Part shown: positions 43,410 through 53,376 of the stretch, piece after piece
Layout of the letters: each line of letters starts with the position of its first letter
How positions within the stretch are numbered: position 1 is the first letter of the stretch
Source of the DNA: Hydrangea macrophylla
Taxonomy: Eukaryota > Streptophyta > Magnoliopsida > Cornales > Hydrangeaceae
DNA: 64,000 nt
Assembly: GCA_033977485.1 (NCBI GenBank)
Contig: CM066982.1
Location: 39,472,218 to 39,536,217 of the forward strand
Direction: 5' to 3'
Notes under the pieces: model-generated
Told to the model about the DNA's origin: nothing
Database searches by the model: none
What the model saw: only the letters and a program-made list of their open reading frames with translations
Translations under genes and position numbers: made by a program

Positions 43410-43414
43410 GTCCC
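43410..43414. other. Left target-site duplication GTCCC of the solo LTR
   Basis: GTCCC before TGTTAGGG, repeated at 56861-56865 after CCTAACA. Confidence 0.8.
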
Positions 43415-44389
43415 TGTTAGGGATATATACTAAAAGTCATGCTTTATGTAGTTGATTTATTATTCATTTAATAAAATTAGTTAATCTATTTTTATGAGAA
43501 TCTATGTGGGCAATATTTGTATTATATTATTTATTTAATATTATGCATGTGTGTCTTTCATTCTACATAGTAGGTGGTTTGGTGTGTAGAGTTCGGCTTA
43601 CACACGGAAGATCAGATCATCGGATCTTCTAGAATGTAAGATTTTGGTTTACAGTCTTAGATGGATTGTACACGCCATCGGTAGGACTGCAGTATGATGT
43701 TGTAGTAGGTTTGTCTTGACTGCGGGGAAACTGTCACGCCCCGACGTAGCATAAATAAGGAAAGCGTTTAATTTCCTTTATGGACCCGTAGGTCGCGACA
43801 GTTTGAAGGATCGATTCCGTCCCAAACGTCGAACAAAATAAACAATAATAATCAGAGCAGAGCAATCAAGGCTTACAAAAATTTTCTATCTTATTACATC
43901 TTATAAACCGGGGTCAACTAAGGCACAGACCGCCTTGAAACAAAACAATAACTTAGTATCTGATACAGTCATCCTTATAAAACAAAACAGTTTAAACTTA
44001 AAACTCATAGTAAATAAACAGTTTCTTCATTCCAGAAGCAGCCATTCTCAATTAGCATAGTCGTATGATTCCTCCTGGTTATAACCTGAAAAGCCTAGAC
44101 ACGAATGTCCAGGACGCATCAACGTCGTCAGCTTCAAGAAGCTGGTGAGTATTAAAAACATGACTTTGAATGTAAAACATACCAACTTACCTTTTTCCAA
44201 TTCCCATTTAAATCCACAAGTTTATAATTGAAGTAAGAAGCTCATTTAGAAAACGTTCACAACATTATTTAAAGAGGGTAAATTTACACAGATGGGACCG
44301 TGTATGAGAACAATGCACCACACTCATCTTGCCGACTCTTTTCTCTCGACAGCCACAACAACCCACTATCCTACTCCTGATCTCTTTGA

Positions 44390-44670
44390 AATACTACGAT
44401 AGCCACACTTTAGCAACGGGGCGCCAGGGAGTGTCCAGTTTGCCTCACACTTTGGTCCGGGGTACCAGGGAGTGTCCAATGCCTCACACTTTGAATACCC
44501 TAACCGCCATGCAAATACCGGGGCAACCCCTCACACAGTATCCAGACTCGAGTTATCAGGGAGTGTCCGTAGGCCACACTTTAGCACTTCCATGGGTGCC
44601 AGTGAGTGTCCGAGTTCGGCTTCACACACTTTAACGCTTCCATGGGCGTCAGGGAGTGTCCATATTTGCC
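44390..44670. repeat. GAGTGTCC / CACACTTT interspersed repeat in the chromovirus LTR
   Basis: CAG(G/T)GAGTGTCC occurs five times (near 44426, 44466, 44558, 44610, 44650), each alternating with (T)CACACTTT. Copies persist at 53023-53293 and, inverted, 54003-54290. Confidence 0.75.
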
Positions 44671-44701
44671 ACCGTCGCATTTCAAAGATACCCTCCCCAC
44701 A

Positions 44702-44792
44702 AACTCAACCACAACCACAACCACAACCACAACTACAACCACAAACTACAACCACAACCACAACTACAACCACAAACTACAACCACAACCAC
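44702..44792. repeat. CCACAA microsatellite
   Basis: Imperfect (CCACAA)n with CTACAA variants. It differs in length between LTR copies and is the place where the 5' LTR breaks off (53371-53376). Confidence 0.85.
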
Positions 44793-45086
44793 AACTCATA
44801 CTCTTTCCATACTACCATTACTCTTTTCCACACTGACTAACACCCCCATGCATGTACCACTGACCCCACATGAATGACATGCACATGAATCTAAACAAAA
44901 CACTGAATTAAAGGAACAACATGCGTACGGGGATTGATAAATCATACTACAATGTTTTAATCATTCAAAACATAACCAAATAGAGTTCTGATTAACTAAA
45001 TATCCCAAACAGAACCTTAACAGTATATAAAAGTTGAACCAAACAGTCCTTTAACAGAAAACAGACAAAAACAGAACTGCCAAACC

Positions 45087-45391
45087 TCGCGCGCGCGGGC
45101 CGCTCGCGCGAAAGGTCGCTCGCGCGGGCCGCTCGCGCGATAAGCCCATTTTTCTTTTATTAATAAATTTTTCTGTCTGCCTGAGGAAAGCAAGGTCGCG
45201 CGCGCGGATCGCTCGCGCGAAGGGGTCCTCGCGCGACCCTCGCTCGCGCGACCAGCCTATTTTCAATTATATACATATAAACTCTTACGTCTGCCTGGGG
45301 AAGCCTACCTCGCGCGCGCGGGCCGCTCGCGCGAAAGGTCGCTCGCGCGGGCCGCTCGCGCGATTCTTCGCGCGCGCGATCGCGGCGCGAG
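45087..45391. repeat. Three CpG-dense arrays of the motif CGCTCGCGCGA in the chromovirus LTR
   Basis: Clusters at 45087-45141, 45196-45251 and 45310-45391, consisting almost only of GCTCGCGCGA, CGCGCGCGCGG and GGGCCGCTCGCG. They are separated by AT-rich linkers that both carry GTCTGCCTG(A/G)GGAA. Cluster plus linker repeats roughly every 110-115 bp. Inverted copies of the first two lie at 53421-53478 and 53531-53586. Confidence 0.85.
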
Positions 45392-45475
45392 ATGAAGCTG
45401 AGGCTTCATCTTCTCCGCAGGAACTGCTCTGGTTCAGCAAACAGGGGTCCTTTTTGACCCATTTCAGTTCTGTAA

Positions 45476-46740
45476 GTATGTACATCATGTTATATATGGA
45501 TCTTTTCCTTTTTAAACAAGGATTAAGAATCTATGATCAATTTAACATGATTCTAACTATAACTCTCCAATTTTATGATAAACTAAAACATGTCAAAATT
45601 TGATTTCTAATATACTTTCTCATATGAATAAATTAGGCTCTATAACTTCAAACATGGCATGTAGGATGTGTAATCTACCATATTCATCTCTAAAAACGAA
45701 TTTAGATTAAGGTTTGAAAATCTTGATTTCAAGCTATGAATTTTCATACGTAGGATCAACAATGGTGTATTACAAAATTGAACAAACACACAGTAAATAG
45801 ACATGTAATTACATTCTTAGTGAGTTAGTAATACTCACTGATATCAAAGAGAAGTAGTGTTTGTTGAGAAAGGAAATCAAATGGAGAAATTCAAACCCAA
45901 GCTTTGGCTATGGGGATTAAGAGCTTACTCTCTCTATATAATTTCTGAAATTCTCTGTGTAAACTCTCTCTCCCAAACTCTCTGTGAAAATGATGTGCAG
46001 AATGTGTGTGTTTGTGTGTGTTTGAGCATGTATAAATAGAATCCTCAAGGAGGAACTTGGTGACCAAGTAAAAATTTAGAAACTCACTTAGCAAGCTCTA
46101 ATTGAGTTAACCCAACCTTAACCTCTCTAAATTAACAGCATATACACATACGTATATAGCATATATGCACACTAAACACTACAATTGTCTTCCAAATGAA
46201 TTGAAGAGCCAAGTAGGTGTGTAGGGGTCAATTGCAAGATGTTTGGCAACTTAGCTTATGGCACAACATTTGCACATATAAGCTAAACATTCCCAAACAA
46301 TGCCTTATCAAATGATTGCTTGCCATAATTGGAAATAAAGTAAATGTCTAAATCGGTCACTTCCAAAATCTGTGGAAGTTAAATACAACATGGACAGTTT
46401 TGGACATAAACTGGTATTTTCGGGGCGCGGTGGTCACCACAAAAATACAGGAAATTTGTTTTAACGTAGGAAGTGATTTTCTGGTTTCATAAAAATACTG
46501 ATTGAATCAATAGAAGTTATTTTCACCGTTTTGAAATACAGATTTTGAAATCCATACTGGTATCACTAACATTATAAAAATTACAATTTAACCCCAACAA
46601 CATTCTTAGCTTGCAATAAATCAAGGAATAAAATTTAGAATATGAGAAATGAAATTTAAATGAAGCAGTCAATAATATTTGAAATTAAATATGACAATGC
46701 AAATACCAATTAAATATGAAAATGAATTTTAAATTAAATG
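45476..46740 (-). other. U3 start of the chromovirus LTR, no gene
   Basis: AT-rich LTR sequence. A TGTG run is at about 46003-46020. Minus-strand TATA candidates occur around 46031 (TATTTATA). No coding capacity supported. Confidence 0.5.
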
Positions 46741-46758
46741 GAAATGCAGGTTATTACA

Positions 46759-46773
46759 CCCTCCCTCCCTTAA
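46759..46773 (-). other. Polypurine tract of the chromovirus
   Basis: TTAAGGGAGGGAGGG on the minus strand directly before TGTAATAACC. Confidence 0.85.
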
Positions 46774-46803
46774 ACAGGATTTCGTCCCCGAAATCAAGAC
46801 TGA

Positions 46804-49752
46804 CTAATCATGAAACAACTCCGGGTACTTCTTCCTCATATCAGCTTCAACTTCCCACGAGGCTTCGTTCTCGTCATGGTGATTCCACTGAACCTTCACC
46901 AACGGAATGTCTTTATTCCTCAGCTTCTTGATACTCTGATCCAAAATCTTCACAGGTCTCTCCTTGTAAGAAACGTTATGACTTGTCTCAATGTCGTCAT
47001 AACTAACCACATGTGAGGGGTCTCGTATGTATTTCCTCAACATACTTACGTGAAATACGTTGTGAACCCCAGACATCTTCGGTGGTAGCGCCAGTCGATA
47101 AGCTACTTTCCCGACACGTTCCAAAATCTCGAACGGTCCGATGAAACGTGGAGCTAATTTCCCTCTCTTGAGACCAAAACGTACCACTCCTCGGGTTGGT
47201 GAAACCTTAAGGAGTACGTGATCTCCAACACTAAATTCCAAATCCTTCCGTTGTCGATCAGCATAACTCTTATACCGGCTCTGAGCGGTTCTCATCCTCT
47301 CCTTGACCAAAGAAATCTTCTCATTGGTTTCTCTTACCAAATCTGGTCCCAGCAACTCTGTATCCCCAACTTCAGCCCAACACAAAGGGGAACGACATGG
47401 TCGTCCGTACAATGCTTCGAACGGAGTCATACCGATACTCGTGTGATAGCTGTTGTTATAGGCAAATTCTACTAATGGCAAGTGTGTCTCCCAAGTTTCT
47501 TCAAAATCGATCACACAAGCCCTGAGCATATCTTCCATTATCTGATTAACACGCTCAGTCTGACCATCTATCTGAGGGTGAAAAGCAGTGCTCATCTTAA
47601 GCGAGGTTCCCATAGCTTCTTGCAGACTTTCCCAAAATCCAGAGGTAAAACGTGCGTCACGGTCTGACACAATTGACACAGGTGCACCGTGAAGTCGTAC
47701 AACTTGTTGTATGTACATCCGGCTCATCTTCTCTACCGGGTATGTCATACTATAAGCAATGAAATGAGCTGACTTCGTCAATCGATCCACGATTACCCAA
47801 ATAGCGTCATGATTCTGCTGCGACCGAGGTAATCCCACTACAAAATCCATCGTAATGTGCTCCCACTTCCAACCAGGGATAGGTAGCGGTTGCAACAATC
47901 CTGATGGTCTTTGATGTTCGGCCTTGACTTGCTGACACGTCAAACACTTGGATACAAACTCGGCCACGTCCCTCTTCATACCTTCCCACCAGAAATTTCT
48001 TTTCAAATCTTTGTACATCTTCGTTCCTCCCGGGTGAACTGTATACCTTGATTTATGTGCTTCATCCAGGATATCCTTCCTTAACTCTTCAATACCTGGC
48101 ACACATAATCTATTCCTGCACCGATATCCTCCATCGACTCCCACTTTCCATTCTGCCGGGTCTTTTTCTGACATCCTAACAAACCATGTCTGAAACTTCT
48201 CATCTTCTTTCTGAGCTCCAATAATGCGGTCGATAAGAACAGGCTGTAGGATAAGACATCCGAACATTTGTCCTTCTTCTTCTTCAGCACTCTGTACATC
48301 GAACTCCGCCAAGGTCTCCAATGCTCGCCACTCTCTAACCATTAAGGAGGCGATCGTCTCACGAGTCTGTCGACTTAAGGCATCGGCAACCACATTGGCT
48401 TTACCCGGGTGGTATTCTAATGTGAAGTCGTAGTCTTTGATCAGCTCCATCCATCTACGTTGCCTCATGTTCAACTCTTTTAGCGTGAACAAATACTTGA
48501 GGCTCTTGTGATCGGAGAACAAATCAAACTTCTCACCGTAGAGATAGTGTCTCCAAATCTTGAGTGCGAAAACCACTGCCGCCAACTCCAAATCATGAAT
48601 GGGATAGTTCAACTCATTCGGCTTCAGCTGTCTGGATCCATAGGCAATAACTCTGCCATTTTGCATAAGTACACACCCTAACCCCTGAGATGATGCGTCA
48701 CTAAAGATAGTGAACTTTTCATCAGGCTTGGGTATTGCTAGTACTGGTGCGGTTGTGAGTCTCTCTTTCAACTCTAGAAAGGCTCGCTCGTGCTTCTCTG
48801 TCCACTTGAACTTCAAATTCTTCTTCGTCAACCCAGTCAAAGGTGCTGCTATCTTTGAGAATCCCTCAACGAATCTCCTGTAATAGCCTGCGAGTCCAAG
48901 AAAACTCCGAACTTCTGTAGGGTTGTTCGGTCTAACCCAATTTGACACAGCATCGGTCTTGGACGAATCCACTGAAATTCCTTGAGATGACACCTTGTGT
49001 CCCAAAAATTTCACTTCTTGCAACCAGAACTCACACTTACTGAACTTGGCATACAAGTGGTGGTCCTTGAGGGTCTGCATCGCAATTCGTAGATGCTGCT
49101 CGTGTTCTTCTCCTGACTTAGAATAGATCAAAATATCATCAATAAAGACGATGACAAACTGATCTAAATAAGGCTTGAACACTCTGTTCATCAAATCCAT
49201 GAACACTGCCGGGGCGTTCGTCATTCCAAACGGCATCACCAGAAATTCATAATGACCATATCGGGTTCTGAAAGCAGTCTTAGGTATGTCTTCCTTTCGT
49301 ACCCTCAACTGATGATATCCCGACCTAAGGTCTATCTTGGAAAATGTCGTAGCTCCTTGTAGTTGATCAAACAAATCGTCAATCCGAGGCAAAGGATATT
49401 TGTTCTTGATAGTTACTCGGTTCAATTCTCTGTAGTCGATACACAGCCTGAGCGTCCCGTCCTTCTTCTTTACAAATAACACCGGTGCTCCCCAAGGAGA
49501 TGTACTTGGACGTATAAAACCTAAGTTCTCGAGCTCTTGAACTTGTTCCTTCAATTCCAATAGTTCGGTGGGGGCCATTCTGTAGGGAACCTTGGTGATC
49601 GGTACGGTACCCGGTATAAGTTCAATGCAGAACTCTATACTTCTCTCGGGCGGCAAACCAGAAACGTCTTGAAATACTCCTTCGAAGCCTTGACTATAGG
49701 TATAGATGACGCTGTCACCTCTGTACTGACGACTTCGATGTTGGCTAAACAT
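46804..49752 (-). CDS. pol: Chromovirus Pol: RT-RNaseH-integrase-chromodomain
   Basis: Open frame of 982 codons; the real coding part begins around 49690, where similarity to the usual protease-RT linker starts ([11 protein letters not shown]). RT has the [10 protein letters not shown] active site; RNase H has [10 protein letters not shown]. Integrase has an HHCC domain (VHPGG...CLTCQQ), catalytic [16 protein letters not shown] and GQTERVNQ. At the C-terminus a chromodomain follows ([10 protein letters not shown]...[14 protein letters not shown]), which in chromoviruses guides integration to marked chromatin. Together with the tRNA-iMet PBS and long LTRs this fits the Tekay/Del lineage. Pol is out of frame with gag-protease by one base. 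The lineage normally has one continuous ORF, so I read this as a 1-nt indel, with programmed frameshifting as the alternative. Confidence 0.9.
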   Translation of the reverse strand: MFSQHRSRQYRGDSVIYTYSQGFEGVFQDVSGLPPERSIEFCIELIPGTVPITKVPYRMAPTELLELKEQVQELENLGFIRPSTSPWGAPVLFVKKKDGTLRLCIDYRELNRVTIKNKYPLPRIDDLFDQLQGATTFSKIDLRSGYHQLRVRKEDIPKTAFRTRYGHYEFLVMPFGMTNAPAVFMDLMNRVFKPYLDQFVIVFIDDILIYSKSGEEHEQHLRIAMQTLKDHHLYAKFSKCEFWLQEVKFLGHKVSSQGISVDSSKTDAVSNWVRPNNPTEVRSFLGLAGYYRRFVEGFSKIAAPLTGLTKKNLKFKWTEKHERAFLELKERLTTAPVLAIPKPDEKFTIFSDASSQGLGCVLMQNGRVIAYGSRQLKPNELNYPIHDLELAAVVFALKIWRHYLYGEKFDLFSDHKSLKYLFTLKELNMRQRRWMELIKDYDFTLEYHPGKANVVADALSRQTRETIASLMVREWRALETLAEFDVQSAEEEEGQMFGCLILQPVLIDRIIGAQKEDEKFQTWFVRMSEKDPAEWKVGVDGGYRCRNRLCVPGIEELRKDILDEAHKSRYTVHPGGTKMYKDLKRNFWWEGMKRDVAEFVSKCLTCQQVKAEHQRPSGLLQPLPIPGWKWEHITMDFVVGLPRSQQNHDAIWVIVDRLTKSAHFIAYSMTYPVEKMSRMYIQQVVRLHGAPVSIVSDRDARFTSGFWESLQEAMGTSLKMSTAFHPQIDGQTERVNQIMEDMLRACVIDFEETWETHLPLVEFAYNNSYHTSIGMTPFEALYGRPCRSPLCWAEVGDTELLGPDLVRETNEKISLVKERMRTAQSRYKSYADRQRKDLEFSVGDHVLLKVSPTRGVVRFGLKRGKLAPRFIGPFEILERVGKVAYRLALPPKMSGVHNVFHVSMLRKYIRDPSHVVSYDDIETSHNVSYKERPVKILDQSIKKLRNKDIPLVKVQWNHHDENEASWEVEADMRKKYPELFHD

Positions 49753-51239
49753 CTCGTGAGGAACATATCTCCCGAAGGGTTACATTGAAAATCAAAGGGT
49801 TGATTCTCATTGTCGGGGAATGTAATTCTCTTCCTCGCACAATCCAACTTCACTTGATTCTGAGAGAGCCAATCCATTCCTAGGATTATGTCGAACTCCT
49901 TCATCGATAGGACAATCAATCTCGCAGGGATTTCTCGGTCTCCTAATCGTAAGGGACAATCCTTGCACACGTGTCCTAATCTGACTGCAGCTCCTAGTGG
50001 CGAAGTAGCCTTCAAAGCTTTTTCTAAGCGATGAGGTAAAATACCCAATCTCCGAATTGTATTAACAGATATGAACGAAAGAGCAGCACCCGTATCAAAT
50101 AACACTTTAACATGGGAGTTAAACAGAGTTAATGTACCTTCTACTGCTTGCTGATCAGGTTGAGCTTCTCCATAGTCTCCTTCTTCATACGCAGTTCCAT
50201 CATATCCAGCGGCATCAGGGATAACAGCATTCAAGCGGGTCTGTCCCTGTTGACCATAAGTCACCTGCTTTGGAGCAGTGCAGAACCTGCTGATGTGACC
50301 TGGTTCACCACAGTTGAAGCAGACTATCCCTTGCTGAGTAGCACGCCTTGGTGCCTTGCAATCACGAGCCACATGTCCAGGGTTGCCACAGTTGAAGCAC
50401 TTTCCACTACTACTTCCTTCTCCCACTCGAGGTTGAGTCGGATAGGTAATAGCCTGAGTCTTCTTGCTTCCGTCGAAATTCCTCTTCTGCCCTTGGGTAC
50501 GGTTCATTGGTGGTCTGTTCCCAAAATTACCCCTTTGAGGCGGTCGGAATTCAAATTGTTTTCGGCTCACTCGAGCATCCTCTTCCAGATCAGTAGCCAA
50601 ACCAACAAGTCCTTCAAACGATTTATCCAAGTGGCCGAGAGTCAAGCGGCGGATCTGCGGTGTCAGCCCTTGATTATACTTCCGGATCTTCTTCTCTTCA
50701 GTATCAACCAGGTGTGGAGCAAACCGAGACAGTCTTTCAAACTGTGTGGTGTACTCTTGCACCGACTTGGTTCCTTGCGTCAGGTCCATGAATTCCTTCT
50801 CTCTTCTATGCCTCTCTGTGGCCGGGAAATATTTCTCCAAAAATCTCCCCTTAAACGCAGTCCACGTCATCCCCATCGCAGCCCCATTCCCAATAGTAGC
50901 TATAACCGAATCCCACCAATCTGCGGCAGCATCGGTCAGCTGAAACGTAGCCAACCTCCTCTTGTCCATTTCGTTGCATTGGACAGCCTCGAACATTCGG
51001 TCCATCTGTCTTAACCATTGTTCGGCCTTCCAGGGTTCTGCGGTACCCGCAAACTGCTCGGGCCTTAAAGCACGGAATCTTTCCAGCAATTTGTCTCCAG
51101 TCTGGCGGTCTCGTCGGTTTTCATTCTGATTACTAACCCTTTCGAGACGTCTAATGAAAGCTTCAAATATTCCTGTGGGATCAGCAGCCTCAGGTGCCCC
51201 CTCGATTAGATTTCTGTTCCTTCTTACTCCTCCAGCCAT
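49635..51239 (-). CDS. gag: Chromovirus Gag-protease
   Basis: 534 codons from ATG 51239 ([10 protein letters not shown]); an in-frame ATG nine bases upstream is also possible. Gag core about residues 50-210 ([28 protein letters not shown]). It is followed by two CCHC zinc knuckles, [14 protein letters not shown] and [14 protein letters not shown]. The protease follows with active-site [10 protein letters not shown] and ILGMDWL. The frame then runs past the pol start and stops at 49635 after about 118 bp of overlap with the pol frame. Gag packages the RNA; the protease matures the polyprotein. Confidence 0.9.
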   Translation of the reverse strand: MAGGVRRNRNLIEGAPEAADPTGIFEAFIRRLERVSNQNENRRDRQTGDKLLERFRALRPEQFAGTAEPWKAEQWLRQMDRMFEAVQCNEMDKRRLATFQLTDAAADWWDSVIATIGNGAAMGMTWTAFKGRFLEKYFPATERHRREKEFMDLTQGTKSVQEYTTQFERLSRFAPHLVDTEEKKIRKYNQGLTPQIRRLTLGHLDKSFEGLVGLATDLEEDARVSRKQFEFRPPQRGNFGNRPPMNRTQGQKRNFDGSKKTQAITYPTQPRVGEGSSSGKCFNCGNPGHVARDCKAPRRATQQGIVCFNCGEPGHISRFCTAPKQVTYGQQGQTRLNAVIPDAAGYDGTAYEEGDYGEAQPDQQAVEGTLTLFNSHVKVLFDTGAALSFISVNTIRRLGILPHRLEKALKATSPLGAAVRLGHVCKDCPLRLGDREIPARLIVLSMKEFDIILGMDWLSQNQVKLDCARKRITFPDNENQPFDFQCNPSGDMFLTRCLANIEVVSTEVTASSIPIVKASKEYFKTFLVCRPREV

Positions 51240-51546
51240 TCTATGCATGATAGTGATAGAAGAATGAGAAACATGCATGTAACAGTGTTTATAAAGTAAT
51301 TTAAAGGACAACAACATTCAAAAAGGGTATATCTTATATATATATCACTTCTTGTCAAGTTGATACAAAAAGCAGGTATGGTCAGATCAATGCCTACCCT
51401 ATCTGTATGGGTTAGGTCGCATGCAAGAGTTAATGTTACAAAAATGGGGTCATTGCCCTACACTCTAATGCATGTAATTACAGTTGCAAAAAGAGACAGA
51501 GCTAATAGTCAAAAGTGGTTAATATGTACAATTCATAATTAGAACG

Positions 51547-52161
51547 TCAATCATCTCCATAAGCGGCCATCAGGAGATCTAGCGAATCGACAGGGCGAAA
51601 TCGCTGAACAACAAACGGTCCAACCCCGTCATAGCTGTGAGAGGTGGACGATGAAGCAGGTACAGGAGCACCCGCCTCATCTACCATCTCCTCAGGCAGG
51701 GCTAGCTCAAGTGCTAGCTCAGCCTCGAGCTCAGCGGCAAGATCGTCCAGACCTATGCCGTCCTCTAAGATCTCCCCACCTACTGGGACCACGTGGACAA
51801 CCTCTGCATCGTCCTCAGCAATGGGAACCACCGGCGGAGGCATCTCTAACTGAGCCAGATGGGCATGCACGATCTGGATCTCGAGGGGGAGGTAGAAAGC
51901 ATCGCTATTGACCAACCTCAAAATCTCGACCAACACCAAACGCTGAGCCTCTGCGAAGTAACGAAGCTCTAAACGGATACGGGTCAGGTCAACTAGGCCT
52001 ACCACGTGAACCTGGTGCCATACATCCGATATAACAGTCGCCGTGGCCAACTGCTCAACGGCCGCATGATATAAGTCAAGAAAGGCTGGGATCACTGCCC
52101 CAGGTATCACGAAGTGTCCTCCGAATCTGTCTGGTACATATAACGGAGGAGCTGGATCCAT
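51547..52161 (-). CDS. Extra sense ORF between PBS and gag of the chromovirus (204 codons)
   Basis: ATG 52161, stop 51547; MDPAPPLYVPDRFGGHFVIP at the start. The N-terminal half is predicted mostly helical (LDLYHAAVEQLATATV, AEAQRLVLVEILRL). The C-terminal half is strongly acidic (EDDAEVV, AAELEAELALELALPEE) and ends with a serine-rich stretch. No zinc finger, nuclease or membrane motif is seen. A diverged copy at 40292-40744 in a dead element shows that the ORF is an inherited part of this family, not chance. Its function is unknown. The frame is uninterrupted. Position in the leader means that gag would need internal initiation, reinitiation or a separate transcript. Confidence 0.65.
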   Translation of the reverse strand: MDPAPPLYVPDRFGGHFVIPGAVIPAFLDLYHAAVEQLATATVISDVWHQVHVVGLVDLTRIRLELRYFAEAQRLVLVEILRLVNSDAFYLPLEIQIVHAHLAQLEMPPPVVPIAEDDAEVVHVVPVGGEILEDGIGLDDLAAELEAELALELALPEEMVDEAGAPVPASSSTSHSYDGVGPFVVQRFRPVDSLDLLMAAYGDD

Positions 52162-52330
52162 ACCTGATAAGAAGGTACTACCTAAGTTAGAACAAAGATA
52201 ATCTTAGGCGTTCGGGTTCTGAGTCTATCCTCCCTGTCGTATCATCGGGTGTGTAACACTTAATGGAATGTGGAATCGGGTCTATACTGGTAAACCCTAA
52301 CCTGGCTAAACTATCTTGAGATAAATATAA

Positions 52331-52346
52331 CCTGGCTCTGATACCA
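52331..52346 (-). promoter_or_regulatory. Primer-binding site, tRNA-iMet type, of the chromovirus
   Basis: TGGTATCAGAGCCAGG on the minus strand, eight bases from the LTR end at 52355. Confidence 0.9.
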
Positions 52347-52354
52347 CTAAATCC

Positions 52355-53376
52355 TGTCACGCCCCGACGTAGCATAAATAAGGAAAGCGTTTAATTTCCT
52401 TTATGGACCCGTAGGTCGCGACAGTTTGAAGGATCGATTCCGTCCCAAACGTCGAACAAAATAAACAATAATAATCAGAGCAGAGCAATCAAGGCTTACA
52501 AAAATTTTCTATCTTATTACATCTTATAAACCGGGGTCAACTAAGGCACAGACCGCCTTGAAACAAAACAATAACTTAGTATCTGATACAGTCATCCTTA
52601 TAAAACAAAACAGTTTAAACTTAAAACTCATAGTAAATAAACAGTTTCTTCATTCCAGAAGCAGCCATTCTCAATTAGCATAGTCGTATGATTCCTCCTG
52701 GTTATAACCTGAAAAGCCTAGACACGAATGTCCAGGACGCATCAACGTCGTCAGCTTCAAGAAGCTGGTGAGTATTAAAAACATGACTTTGAATGTAAAA
52801 CATACCAACTTACCTTTTTCCAATTCCCATTTAAATCCACAAGTTTATAATTGAAGTAAGAAGCTCATTTAGAAAACGTTCACAACATTATTTAAAGAGG
52901 GTAAATTTACACAGATGGGACCGTGTATGAGAACAATGCACCACACTCATCTTGCCGACTCTTTTCTCTCGACAGCCACAACAACCCACTATCCTACTCC
53001 TGGTCTCTTTGAAATACTACGATAGCCACACTTTAGCAACGGGGCGCCAGGGAGTGTCCAGTTTGCCTCACACTTTGGTCCGGGGTACCAGGGAGTGTCC
53101 AATGCCTCACACTTTGAATACCCTAACCGCCATGCAAATACCGGGGCAACCCCTCACACAGTATCCAGACTCGAGTTATCAGGGAGTGTCCGTAGGCCAC
53201 ACTTTAGCACTTCCATGGGTGCCAGTGAGTGTCCGAGTTCGGCTTCACACACTTTAACGCTTCCATGGGCGTCAGGGAGTGTCCATATTTGCCACCGTCG
53301 CATTTCAAAGATACCCTCCCCACAAACTCAACCACAACCACAACCACAACCACAACCACAACCACAACTACAACCA
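52355..53376 (-). mobile_element. Truncated 5' LTR of the chromovirus (U5-proximal third only)
   Basis: Matches 43732-44755 closely (for example one G for A at the position corresponding to 44383), then stops inside the CCACAA microsatellite. The remaining 2 kb of LTR, including U3, is absent here, so this copy lacks its promoter start. Confidence 0.85.

Larger units (their letters stand above)
43732..46758 (-). mobile_element. 3' LTR of the chromovirus (3027 bp)
   Basis: On the minus strand it starts TGTAATAACC after the PPT and ends GGGGCGTGACA. It contains, in plus coordinates, the GAGTGTCC repeats (44390-44670), a CCACAA microsatellite (44702-44792) and the CpG arrays (45087-45391). Short ORFs here are products of these repeats. 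Confidence 0.85.

Noticed and set aside
44702..44792. Telomere-like or CRISPR-like repeat
   Set aside because: CCACAA microsatellite without spacers of constant length; not a telomere motif of plants (CCCTAAA).
44329..44877. Overlapping small ORFs in the chromovirus LTR (also at 52952-53655 and 53795-54343)
   Set aside because: Repeated in every LTR copy, in several frames, and driven by the GAGTGTCC and CCACAA repeats.
50148..51014. 288-codon plus-strand ORF opposite gag
   Set aside because: Shadow of the chromovirus Gag frame; no motif of its own.
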